NCBI GenBank assembly: GCA_902363455.1
Contig: CABJAC010000002.1
Span: forward strand, 176,502 to 240,501
From: Caryophanales bacterium
GTDB lineage: Bacteria > Bacillota > Bacilli > Exiguobacteriales > Exiguobacteriaceae
Length of the DNA: 64,000 nt
Reading direction: 5' to 3'
Under the pieces are notes generated by a model, which worked only from the letters and a program-made list of their open reading frames with translations, did not search any database and was not told the origin of the DNA. Below are positions 27,382 to 35,332 of this stretch, piece by piece. Numbering within the stretch: the first letter of the stretch is position 1; the number at the start of each line of letters is the position of its first letter. A program made the translations under genes and the position numbers.

Positions 27382-28689
27382 ATGAAGAAGAAGTTAGTCA
27401 GCGTGTTAACAGTCGGCGCATTAACAGCAAGCGTTTTAGCAGGATGTTCAGGCGGCGAAGAGGAAAAAACGAGCGGCGGCAAGGAAGTCCTGAAAATTTG
27501 GTCGTTCACGGATGAGTTAAAAGAACCCATCAAAAAGTTCGAAGAGAAAAACGGCGTGAAAGTCGAATTGACGATCGTTCCGATCGCAGACTACCCGACG
27601 AAGTTAAAGCCGGCACTTGAGAGCGGCGTCGGTGCACCGGATATTTTCACAGGTGAAATCGCCTTCTTAAAACAATGGGTTGATGCCGGCTACTGGGCGA
27701 ACCTGTCGGAAAAACCATTTAATGCGGGTGACGTCAAAGACGACTATATCCCGTATGTCTATGACATGGGGAAAGACAAAGACGGTAACGTTCGTGCCCT
27801 TTCATGGCAAACGACACCGGGTGGCGTCTACTACAAACGAAGCATCGCGAAAAAAGTTCTCGGCACAGATGATCCAAAAGAAATCGGTGCGATGATGAAC
27901 TCGATGGACGGCGTCTTCGAAGTCGCTGAGAAGATGAAAGGCAAAGGCTACAAAATGTTCCCGGATGAAGGATCAATCCGTTGGTTCGCACAAGGAAATG
28001 AGCCGGAAGCTTGGGTCAACGACAAACAGGAACTCGTCGTGACGGAAGACAAGAAAAACTACATGGATTACGCGAAAGAATTACGGACAAAACAATACAC
28101 GGCACTTGCGCCGGAGTGGTCACCATCATGGTTCGCCGGGATGGACAAGCCGGTTAAAGTCAAAGAAAACGGTAAAGAAACTGAAACAGAAATCTTCTCG
28201 TATGTCCTTCCAACATGGGGCTTACACAGTGTCCTAAAAGAAAACGCGAAGAAATCAGCCGGTGACTGGGCTGTCACAAGCGGACCAAGCCCATACTTCT
28301 GGGGCGGTACTTGGTTAGGTGTCTACAAGGATTCGAAGAAACAAAAACTTGCGTATGATTTCGTTAAGATGATGACGCAAGACGAAGCGTTCTTGACAGA
28401 CTGGGCGAAAGAAACAGGGGATGTCCTGGCTTACAAACCGGTTACGGACAAAATCAAAACCGACTTCAAAGATGAGTTCCTCGGCGGACAGAACAACTAC
28501 GAGTTCTTCCTCGATCAAGCAGACAAGATCACACCGGGAATCGTGACGAAGTACGACCAGCAGCTTGATACGTTATACGGTGCGTCGGTCATGGAATATG
28601 TCCAAGGCAAAAAATCAAAAGACGAAGCACTTGCTGAATTCTACAAAAAAGTCAAAAATGCGTATCCGGACGTAAAAGTACCGGAATAA
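27382..28689 (+). CDS. Sugar ABC transporter substrate-binding lipoprotein
   Basis: The 435-residue product has a lipoprotein signal peptide with lipobox LAGC (Cys22) and then a family-1 (MalE-like) solute-binding fold: KIWSFTDELKEPIKKFEEKNG, APDIFTGEIAFLKQW and a tryptophan-rich ligand region (APEWSPSWFAG). It should be anchored outside the membrane and deliver an oligosaccharide to the two permeases that follow. The GH1 gene at the end of the cluster suggests a beta-glucoside such as a cello-oligosaccharide. Two operators precede it, and an intercistronic hairpin follows. Confidence 0.9.
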   Translation: MKKKLVSVLTVGALTASVLAGCSGGEEEKTSGGKEVLKIWSFTDELKEPIKKFEEKNGVKVELTIVPIADYPTKLKPALESGVGAPDIFTGEIAFLKQWVDAGYWANLSEKPFNAGDVKDDYIPYVYDMGKDKDGNVRALSWQTTPGGVYYKRSIAKKVLGTDDPKEIGAMMNSMDGVFEVAEKMKGKGYKMFPDEGSIRWFAQGNEPEAWVNDKQELVVTEDKKNYMDYAKELRTKQYTALAPEWSPSWFAGMDKPVKVKENGKETETEIFSYVLPTWGLHSVLKENAKKSAGDWAVTSGPSPYFWGGTWLGVYKDSKKQKLAYDFVKMMTQDEAFLTDWAKETGDVLAYKPVTDKIKTDFKDEFLGGQNNYEFFLDQADKITPGIVTKYDQQLDTLYGASVMEYVQGKKSKDEALAEFYKKVKNAYPDVKVPE

Positions 28690-28696
28690 GGAGTCT

Positions 28697-28721
28697 AGGT
28701 GGGGCGGTCCTCGCTTCACCT
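28697..28721 (+). other. Intercistronic hairpin after the binding-protein gene
   Basis: AGGTGGGGCG (28697-28706) pairs with CGCTTCACCT (28712-28721) with two G-U pairs and a five-base loop. A stem here can protect the abundant binding-protein mRNA and reduce permease expression; its T-rich tail could also act as a weak terminator. Confidence 0.55.
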
Positions 28722-28749
28722 CTTCTTGTTTAAGAAAGGGGTTTGACCT

Positions 28750-29646
28750 GTGAAAAAACTTGATCGCCATGGTTATCTGTTCATCGCACCGTTTTGGATC
28801 GTCTTCTTGATCTTCAGCATCTATCCGGTTGCCTTGACGTTCTATTACAGTTTCACCAACTACACAGGCGCAGAAGGCGAACAACTCGTCGGACTCGCGA
28901 ACTATACGCGTTTGCTCGGAGATACGTACTTCATTGAAGCGTTCTTCAATACGATCAAGATTTGGGGACTGAACTTCATCCTGCAAATCGGGGGAGCCTT
29001 GATGCTCGCTTTACTGTTCTCGGATTTACAGCTCAAGATGAAAGGGCTCGCGTTTTTCCGCGCGACATTCTACTTGCCGAACTTGATCACAATCAGCTCG
29101 GTGGCCTTATTGTTCGGTATCCTGCTCGACTGGCAGCACGGTTCACTCAACATGATGTTGCTCAAAATCGGTATCATCTCGGAGCCGATCAACTGGTTGA
29201 CACAACCGGTCACAGCACAGATTTCCGTCTCCCTCATCCTGACTTGGATGTGGCTCGGTCACTCGTTCATCGTCGTCATGGCCGGCGTATCGGGCATCTC
29301 GAAGGATTATTTCGAAGCGGCACTGATTGACGGTGCGACACGCTGGCAAATCTTCTCGCGGATCACATTGCCGCTCTTAAAACCAATTCTGCTCTATATC
29401 ATGATCACGTCACTGATCGGCGGACTGCAATTGTTCGATTTACCGATGTTGATCACGGACGGTGTCGGTGCGCCGGATGGTGCCCTGAACACGATGGTCC
29501 TGTATCTCTACAACCAAGCCTTTAAATACAACAACTATGGCTACGCCGCTGCGGTCGCATACGGATTGTTTGCCATCACGCTCGTCTTTTCAATCATCGT
29601 CTTCAAAGGGATGTTCCGAAAAGAACGTTCAGCGAAAGGAGCCTGA
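28750..29646 (+). CDS. Sugar ABC transporter permease (MalF type)
   Basis: The 298-residue membrane protein begins at a GTG with AAAGGGG eight bases upstream. It has six hydrophobic segments, and the cytoplasmic EAA loop is seen as EAALIDGATRWQIFSRITLPLLKP, the contact site for the ATPase subunit. It lies between the binding protein and the second permease and ends three bases before the latter's start, so the two permeases are co-expressed and should form a heterodimer. Confidence 0.9.
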   Translation: MKKLDRHGYLFIAPFWIVFLIFSIYPVALTFYYSFTNYTGAEGEQLVGLANYTRLLGDTYFIEAFFNTIKIWGLNFILQIGGALMLALLFSDLQLKMKGLAFFRATFYLPNLITISSVALLFGILLDWQHGSLNMMLLKIGIISEPINWLTQPVTAQISVSLILTWMWLGHSFIVVMAGVSGISKDYFEAALIDGATRWQIFSRITLPLLKPILLYIMITSLIGGLQLFDLPMLITDGVGAPDGALNTMVLYLYNQAFKYNNYGYAAAVAYGLFAITLVFSIIVFKGMFRKERSAKGA

Positions 29647-29649
29647 CCG

Positions 29650-30573
29650 ATGGAACGAAATGCAGAAGCACGTCGGATCGTGCCACAAACGGAAGATCAA
29701 CCGGAACGTTCAGAACGTCCACTGAAGTTGACACCACCCCCGAAGCAGAAAAAAGCCTGGTTCGGGAAAAGTCTGATCTACGTCGGACTGATTGCTTTGA
29801 CGATCGCTTGTATCATTCCGTTTTTGATGATGATCATCAACGCGACCCGCTCGAACGAAGAAGTGTTATCCGGTTTCTCATTGATTCCCGGGAACTCGCT
29901 CGCTGAAAACTATGCCGCCTTAAGCTCTTACGTCAACATCTGGTCCGGCTTCAAGAACAGTCTGATCATCGCCGTCCTCGTCACCGTCCTATCGGGATAT
30001 TTCTCGGCGATGACAGCATTCGGATTTGCCTTCTACCAGTTCAAAGGAAAAAACGTCCTGTTCGTCTTCATGCTCGTCATGATGATGATCCCAGGACAAC
30101 TCGGATTGATCGGGTTCTACGAGCTCAGTAAAAACCTTGGCTTACTCGACAGCTTCATCCCGTTGATCGTGCCGGCGATTGCCAGTCCGTTCACCGTGTT
30201 CTTTGTCCGTCAGTACTTACAGACGGTCATGCACCCGAGTTTGATTGAGGCAGCACGGATGGATGGCGCAAGCGAAATGCGGATCTTCCACACGATTGCT
30301 TTGCCGATGATGATGCCGGCAATCGCCACGATGTCGATCTTTACGTTCATCGGTTCATGGAATAACTACATCATGCCGCTCGTCTTGCTGTTCTCACCGG
30401 AAAAGTATACGTTACCGGTCTTGATGGGCTTCCTCAAAGGATCACAAGTTGCCGAAAACCTCGGTTCGCTCTATCTTGGAATCGCGATTTCCGTCGTACC
30501 AATTATGATCGCCTTCTTGTTCCTCTCGAAATACATCGTCAGCAGCATCTCAGCTGGTGCCGTCAAAGAATAA
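29650..30573 (+). CDS. Sugar ABC transporter permease (MalG type)
   Basis: The 307-residue protein has a charged, proline-rich N-terminal tail of about 35 residues and then six membrane segments. Its EAA motif reads EAARMDGASEMRIFHTIALP. GGAG precedes the ATG. It pairs with the MalF-type permease encoded just upstream. No ABC ATPase gene is present in the cluster, so the pair must use an ATPase from elsewhere, as known for MsmX in Bacillus subtilis. Confidence 0.9.
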   Translation: MERNAEARRIVPQTEDQPERSERPLKLTPPPKQKKAWFGKSLIYVGLIALTIACIIPFLMMIINATRSNEEVLSGFSLIPGNSLAENYAALSSYVNIWSGFKNSLIIAVLVTVLSGYFSAMTAFGFAFYQFKGKNVLFVFMLVMMMIPGQLGLIGFYELSKNLGLLDSFIPLIVPAIASPFTVFFVRQYLQTVMHPSLIEAARMDGASEMRIFHTIALPMMMPAIATMSIFTFIGSWNNYIMPLVLLFSPEKYTLPVLMGFLKGSQVAENLGSLYLGIAISVVPIMIAFLFLSKYIVSSISAGAVKE

Positions 30574-30595
30574 ACTGGTAAAGGAGCTTACATCT

Positions 30596-31942
30596 ATGAA
30601 ATTTGCACCGAACTTCGTCTTCGGGACGGCGACGTCCTCGTACCAAATCGAAGGCGCACACGACGAGGGTGGTCGTACGCCGTCGATCTGGGATACATTC
30701 TGCGATACGGACGGAAAAGTTTTTGAAAAACACAACGGCGATGTCGCCTGCGACCATTACCACCGGTTTGAAGAAGATATTCAACACATCAAACAACTGG
30801 GCGTCGATACGTACCGCTTCTCGATTGCCTGGCCACGGATCTTCCCGAGCAAAGGGCAGTTCAATCCGGAAGGGATGGCATTTTATAAGACACTGGCAAC
30901 ACGTCTGCAGGAAGAAGGCATCAAACCGGCCGTTACCCTCTACCACTGGGATCTCCCGATGTGGGCGCATGAAGAAGGCGGTTGGGTCAACCGCGACTCG
31001 GTTGACTGGTTCCTCGACTTCGCCCGCGTCTGCTTCGAAGAGCTCGACGGCATCGTCGACTCGTGGATCACGCACAACGAACCATGGTGTGCCGGCTTCT
31101 TGAGCTATCACCTCGGGCAACATGCACCGGGACATACGGACATGAACGAAGCAGTCCGGGCTGTCCACCACATGTTGTTGTCACACGGTAAAGCCGTGGA
31201 ACTGCTGAAAGGGGAATTCCAGTCCACGACGCCGATCGGCATCACGCTGAACTTGGCACCGAAGTACGCGAAGACGGATTCCGTTAACGATCAGATTGCA
31301 ATGAACAATGCCGACGGGTACGCGAATCGCTGGTTCCTTGATCCGATCTTCAAAGGACAATATCCGGTCGATATGATGAACCTGTTCTCGAAATACGTTC
31401 ATACGTACGACTTCATCCATGCGGGAGACCTCGCGACGATTTCGACGCCGTGTGATTTCTTCGGGATCAACTTCTACAGCCGGAACTTGGTTGAGTTCAG
31501 TGCTGCGAGTGACTTCTTACATAAAGACGCCTACTCGGATTACGACAAAACCGGCATGGGCTGGGATATCGCACCAAGTGAGTTCAAAGACTTGATCCGT
31601 CGCCTGCGTGCCGAGTACACGGATTTACCGATCTACATCACAGAAAATGGTGCCGCGTTTGACGACCAGCTCGTCGACGGGAAAATTCACGATCAAAACC
31701 GGATCGATTACGTTGCGCAGCATTTGCAAGCCGTGTCTGATCTGAACGAGGAAGGCATGAACATCGCCGGTTATTACCTCTGGTCGTTACTCGACAACTT
31801 CGAGTGGAGCTTCGGGTACGACAAACGATTCGGCATCATCTACGTCGATTTCGATACACAGGAACGAATCTGGAAAGACAGCGCGCATTGGTATGCGAAT
31901 GTCATCCAGACGCATAAGGCAGCACTTCCACAAGAAGCGTAA
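30596..31942 (+). CDS. Glycoside hydrolase family 1 beta-glucosidase
   Basis: The 448-residue enzyme starts at the ATG with AAAGGAG upstream; a longer frame from 30557 lacks a site. It has the GH1 N-terminal signature FVFGTATSSYQIEGA, the acid/base THNEPW (Glu about 161) and the nucleophile motif YITENGAA (Glu about 352), so both catalytic glutamates are present. There is no signal peptide, so it acts in the cytosol on imported glucosides. Unlike PTS-linked 6-phospho-glucosidases it sits with an ABC importer, which favours unphosphorylated beta-glucosides as substrate. Confidence 0.93.
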   Translation: MKFAPNFVFGTATSSYQIEGAHDEGGRTPSIWDTFCDTDGKVFEKHNGDVACDHYHRFEEDIQHIKQLGVDTYRFSIAWPRIFPSKGQFNPEGMAFYKTLATRLQEEGIKPAVTLYHWDLPMWAHEEGGWVNRDSVDWFLDFARVCFEELDGIVDSWITHNEPWCAGFLSYHLGQHAPGHTDMNEAVRAVHHMLLSHGKAVELLKGEFQSTTPIGITLNLAPKYAKTDSVNDQIAMNNADGYANRWFLDPIFKGQYPVDMMNLFSKYVHTYDFIHAGDLATISTPCDFFGINFYSRNLVEFSAASDFLHKDAYSDYDKTGMGWDIAPSEFKDLIRRLRAEYTDLPIYITENGAAFDDQLVDGKIHDQNRIDYVAQHLQAVSDLNEEGMNIAGYYLWSLLDNFEWSFGYDKRFGIIYVDFDTQERIWKDSAHWYANVIQTHKAALPQEA

Positions 31943-31950
31943 CGTCGTCG

Positions 31951-31989
31951 AACAGGCAAGGTCGAATTCATCGCCCTTGCCTGTTTTTC
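31951..31989 (+). terminator. Terminator of the glucoside operon
   Basis: AACAGGCAAGG (31951-31961) pairs perfectly with CCTTGCCTGTT (31975-31985), followed by a T run. Confidence 0.88.
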
Positions 31990-32110
31990 ATTTAATAGGG
32001 GTAGAGAAAACGTACGTTTTTTGTTAAGGTGAAAAAAGGGATTTACATCCAATTAATGAATGTGAAGTATGAGAGCAGAGAATGTCACTAAAACTAGGGG
32101 GAATACAGTC

Positions 32111-32584
32111 ATGGTTCGTTCGATGAAACAATACCTCGTATGGTTTACCATACTTTTACTTGGGTCAATCGGCATCAATGTCTCCTCGGCGAGTATGTAT
32201 CCGGACGGTTCGATTGGTTTGCTTCAACTGGGAGCGTCATGTATCTGGCTCATGTTTTTAATTGGTTCGGTTGTGTTTATTCGTGAAGAAAAGACACTTT
32301 TGTTTGTTTTTAATTATCTGCGCTTCGGATTTATTGCAGGAATTGTTGTGTACGTAGTGACGTTTTTTGGAAGGTACTGGTTAGGTTATTCTTGGTTTGA
32401 TATCCTATCAGGCATTCAATATCCGTTTTACTATCTGTTCGTTGTACCGTTATTTGGCTTTAATACATGGCTCAATATTATGTACGCACATTTTGCGCTG
32501 TTTGCCGGGTTTGCTTATATTCTGATGGCAATCGGATTAAGTGTCCGGTACAAAAAACTAGAGACGAAGCGATTGCGGTACTGA
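32111..32584 (+). CDS. Small integral membrane protein (157 residues)
   Basis: From ATG 32111, nine bases after AGGGGG, the product is very hydrophobic with four or five membrane segments and a short basic C terminus (RYKKLETKRLRY). No family is recognised. The longer reading from 32069 places the ribosome binding site inside the gene and is rejected. It is flanked by terminators on both sides, so it is a single-gene unit. Confidence 0.65.
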   Translation: MVRSMKQYLVWFTILLLGSIGINVSSASMYPDGSIGLLQLGASCIWLMFLIGSVVFIREEKTLLFVFNYLRFGFIAGIVVYVVTFFGRYWLGYSWFDILSGIQYPFYYLFVVPLFGFNTWLNIMYAHFALFAGFAYILMAIGLSVRYKKLETKRLRY

Positions 32585-32630
32585 TGTGCATGAATCGACT
32601 TCGTTTTGAACATATCGTATGAATTAAAAG

Positions 32631-32690
32631 ATCTCTATGAAGACAGACTGGTTGTCGTTCAACCAGTTTGCCTGTGCATAGAGATTTTTT
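32631..32690 (+). terminator. Long hairpin terminator
   Basis: ATCTCTATG (32631-32639) pairs with CATAGAGAT (32677-32685), an inner stem CTGGTTG/CAACCAG extends it, and six T follow. Confidence 0.88.
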
Positions 32691-32810
32691 AATAGTGAAA
32701 TGATGGGAAATATAGTGCGGAAATTGAAAATAAAGACTATTTTCTAAACAAATCCTCTATAATTGAATTATCATTAAATCTTGGTATTTCAAAAATAGGG
32801 AGGGATTACC

Positions 32811-33110
32811 ATGAACAAAGCAGTGAAACTCATTTTGACAGGTGTACTTAGTGTTTCTTTAATCGGTGTAACGTCCACTGAAGGTCATGCGGCAACAAAA
32901 GCAAAAGCTTTTAAAAACTGTACGGAGATGCAAAAAACGTATAAAGGCGGTGTCGCCAATAAAAAAGGTCTGAAGAACCGGACGGGTTACGACAAAAATG
33001 GAAAACCCATTTACAAAAAGACACAATATACGGCATATGTCAGCTTAGCAACATATAACCTCAACAAATCAAAGGACCGTGACAAAGACGGCATCGCCTG
33101 CGAACGCTAA
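32811..33110 (+). CDS. Secreted Excalibur-domain protein
   Basis: The 99-residue product has a Sec signal peptide (about residues 1-28, cleavage after GHAA) and a C-terminal Excalibur calcium-binding motif, DRDKDGIACE, preceded by FKNCTEM. The domain is usual in Gram-positive secreted proteins and is often linked to surface nucleases. Here it stands alone, so it is probably a small secreted or wall-associated calcium-binding protein. A TATAAT box lies at 32758-32763 and GGGAGGG precedes the ATG. Confidence 0.85.
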   Translation: MNKAVKLILTGVLSVSLIGVTSTEGHAATKAKAFKNCTEMQKTYKGGVANKKGLKNRTGYDKNGKPIYKKTQYTAYVSLATYNLNKSKDRDKDGIACER

Positions 33111-33114
33111 AAAA

Positions 33115-33144
33115 AGACCCACTTCCATTTTGGAAAGTGGGTCT
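33115..33144. terminator. Bidirectional terminator between Excalibur and thioredoxin genes
   Basis: AGACCCACTT (33115-33124) pairs perfectly with AAGTGGGTCT (33135-33144). An A run precedes it, giving a U tract for the minus-strand gene. Confidence 0.85.
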
Positions 33145-33152
33145 TCGTCTGT

Positions 33153-33476
33153 TTAGTTGAAGTTTTTCTTGAGGAAGTCTGTGACTTCTTCCGGAGTTTT
33201 TGCATTGGCGCTGTGCAAGTGACCGAGTTTCTCGTTATTTTGGAAAACGAGCAGGCTTGGAATCCCCATGACGACGTTGTCCGATGCGATTTCAGGGAAC
33301 TCGTCTTTGTCGATCGTATAGATCGGCAATTCTTTAAATTGTGCTTCAACGTCCGGCATAAAGTAATCCATCCGTTTGCAGTCCGGGCACCAGTCGGCTT
33401 CGAACTTGATGATGACCGGTGTCTTGCTCGCAATCAATTCTTTAAACGTATCTTCACTCTTAATGTAGTTACTCAT
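33153..33476 (-). CDS. Thioredoxin-family protein
   Basis: The 107-residue cytosolic protein has a single thioredoxin fold with the active site ADWCPDCKRM (Cys30 and Cys33) and the cis-proline segment GIPSLLVF. The CPDC rather than CGPC site is typical of thioredoxin-like proteins such as YtpP of Bacillus subtilis rather than TrxA. It probably reduces disulfides or bacillithiol mixed disulfides. GGGGGAAC precedes the ATG. It is divergent from the CDF exporter across a 300-base region that contains several palindromes. Confidence 0.88.
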   Translation of the reverse strand: MSNYIKSEDTFKELIASKTPVIIKFEADWCPDCKRMDYFMPDVEAQFKELPIYTIDKDEFPEIASDNVVMGIPSLLVFQNNEKLGHLHSANAKTPEEVTDFLKKNFN

Positions 33477-33600
33477 GTGTTAGTTCCCCCTGTTGGTGTG
33501 TGTATCTTTAGTCTACTGATTCCAGGCGCAAGATGCACGAATTATGATTACACGATAAGTATTTTTAGCAAAATTGTTGGAGAAGAGTACTTCTGAAGTA

Positions 33601-33615
33601 TGTGCAAATTGCACA
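33601..33615. promoter_or_regulatory. Palindromic candidate operator in divergent region
   Basis: TGTGCAAATTGCACA is a perfect inverted repeat of two seven-base arms around one base. A further TTGC...GCAA repeat follows at 33620-33630. The position between divergent promoters suggests a regulator site; the regulator is unknown. Confidence 0.35.
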
Positions 33616-33643
33616 AGAATTGCTGTGCAACAACAAAAGATGA

Positions 33644-33659
33644 TTTGCCTTCAGGAAAC
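33644..33659. promoter_or_regulatory. MntR box upstream of the CDF exporter
   Basis: TTTGCCTTCAGGAAAC differs by one base from the Bacillus subtilis MntR consensus TTTGCCTTAAGGAAAC. It lies about 120 bases before the exporter start. MntR is known to activate the manganese exporters mneP and mneS in B. subtilis, which fits this gene. Confidence 0.75.
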
Positions 33660-33777
33660 ATTATTGGTCTTTTGTTAATTAACTAGTTTTAAGCAAAATG
33701 ATTTCTATAGACCCACTTGATTTCGACCTGTTACGATGAGGTTTGCTAATCGACAGAGCGAGTGGGGGCGACTACAA

Positions 33778-34647
33778 ATGGATCAACAAAAATACGATAA
33801 TTTAAAGCTTGGCGAGCGCGGTGCCATCATCAGCATCGTTGCTTATATTGTCTTATCCGTCATTAAATTGATTGTCGGCTACACAGCCGATTCCGCTGCC
33901 TTACGGGCAGATGGTTTAAACAATACGACCGATATCATCGCATCGATTGCCGTCTTAATCGGATTACGGATCTCAAGACGTCCGGCAGACGATGATCATA
34001 AATACGGGCACTGGAAAAGTGAGACGATTGCTTCGATGGTCGCTTCCTTCATTATGATGGCAGTTGGTCTGCAAGTCTTGATTGATACGATTTCGACGTT
34101 ATTCGAAGGCAAACAGGAGTCGCCGGATTTGATTGCTGCCTATGTCGGGATCGGTTCTGCCATCGTGATGTACTTCGTCTATCGTTACAACCGGAACTTG
34201 TCGCGTAAAATCGACAGCAAGGCGGTCATGGCGGCCGCCAAGGATAACTTATCCGATGCCTGGGTCAGTATCGGGACGACAGTCGGTATCATCGGTTCCC
34301 AGTTCGGGATGCCGTGGCTCGATGTCGTGACAGCGATCATCGTCGGGTTCTTGATCTGTAAGACTGCATGGGACATCTTCTCGGAAGCGTCTCATGAGCT
34401 GTCGGACGGGTTTGATGAACATAAACTTAAAATGTATGAAGATGTGATTTATGATCTTGACGGCGTCAAAGGGATTAAATCGATCAAAGGCCGGAATTAT
34501 GGCAACAATGAAGTCGTCGATGTCGTCATTCTCGTCAACTCCCAGTTAAACGTCCATCAAGCACACGATATCGCGACGAAGGTCGAGGATACGTTGACCA
34601 ATGAGTACGGCGTCTACGACATTCATGTTCATATCGAGCCGGAATGA
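33778..34647 (+). CDS. Cation diffusion facilitator, probable manganese exporter
   Basis: From ATG 33778 the product has 289 residues, six membrane segments and a cytosolic C-terminal domain. The transport site reads ADGLNNTTD, with the NxxxD pattern (not HxxxD) associated with manganese-type CDF proteins, and a HKYGHWKSE loop follows the third segment. It closely resembles MneS/MneP (YeaB/YdfM) of Bacillus subtilis as I recall them. An MntR-like box in its promoter region supports control by manganese. A longer frame from 33736 precedes the GGGGG ribosome binding site and is rejected. Confidence 0.88.
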   Translation: MDQQKYDNLKLGERGAIISIVAYIVLSVIKLIVGYTADSAALRADGLNNTTDIIASIAVLIGLRISRRPADDDHKYGHWKSETIASMVASFIMMAVGLQVLIDTISTLFEGKQESPDLIAAYVGIGSAIVMYFVYRYNRNLSRKIDSKAVMAAAKDNLSDAWVSIGTTVGIIGSQFGMPWLDVVTAIIVGFLICKTAWDIFSEASHELSDGFDEHKLKMYEDVIYDLDGVKGIKSIKGRNYGNNEVVDVVILVNSQLNVHQAHDIATKVEDTLTNEYGVYDIHVHIEPE

Positions 34648-34678
34648 CTGTTTATTTCTAACTTCAAAAATAGTTTGA

Positions 34679-34708
34679 AAGTCCAATTTTGATTGGGCTT
34701 TTTTTTAT
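34679..34708 (+). terminator. Terminator of the CDF gene
   Basis: AAGTCCAAT (34679-34687) pairs with ATTGGGCTT (34692-34700), one G-U pair, followed by eight T. Confidence 0.85.
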
Positions 34709-34843
34709 GATATTTTCCGTAAAACATTATGTGCATTTTCACATTGTTTATTCGTTGACATTCTGAACTAATCGGCGTAATTTAGTTTATGTAGATAATC
34801 GTTCGATATGGAACGATTCGAAATGGAACATGGAGGTGGAAGG

Positions 34844-35332
34844 ATGGAAACGGAACAACGTGAGCCAGTGCGCTCGACAGCCATGATGCAATCCTTTTGG
34901 AATGTCCAGCGGCATCTTGTCCGGGCAGCCCATCAGACGGCACAGGAAAATGGACTGAGCTTACCACAATTCCATAGCCTGATGACGATGGCGCCAAGGA
35001 ACCCGATCACCCAAAAGGAGCTTGCCGCACATACGCATCTCCCGAAAAGCACGCTCAGTCAGTCGATTGAAGGACTCGTCCAATCAGGCTGGGTCATTCG
35101 GGAAACAAATCCGGATAACCGGCGGGAAGTCGTCCTGACGCTTAGTAAACAGGGAGAAACATTCATCACGGACATCAAACAGCAGGAAGCGGGCATGCAA
35201 CAGCAGCTCGAACAAGTCCTTGATCAAATTGATCCGATTGTCTTTGAACAGATGTTAGAGACACATGCTCAGATTGCAGACGGATTAAAAAACATCTTGT
35301 CACCAGGAAACGGAGGCTGTGCAGATGATTAA
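34844..35332 (+). CDS. MarR-family transcriptional regulator
   Basis: The 162-residue protein has the MarR winged-helix core (TQKELAAHTHLPKSTLSQSIEGLVQSGWVIRE, then the wing NPDNRREVVLTLSKQG). ATG 34844 has GGAGGT six bases before it; the in-frame ATG at 34808 does not. It overlaps the first ABC exporter gene by eight bases, so it is the local regulator of the exporter pair, most likely a repressor released by a drug or lipid ligand. Confidence 0.9.
   Translation: METEQREPVRSTAMMQSFWNVQRHLVRAAHQTAQENGLSLPQFHSLMTMAPRNPITQKELAAHTHLPKSTLSQSIEGLVQSGWVIRETNPDNRREVVLTLSKQGETFITDIKQQEAGMQQQLEQVLDQIDPIVFEQMLETHAQIADGLKNILSPGNGGCADD

Noticed and set aside
28615..28986. Minus-strand frame across the binding protein and permease genes
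   Set aside because: Lies antisense over two well-supported genes and their hairpin, with no start signal or recognisable product.
30563..31171. Long minus-strand frame (202 codons) inside the GH1 gene
   Set aside because: It is antisense to a gene with complete catalytic motifs, has no ribosome binding site and reflects the codon bias of the real gene.
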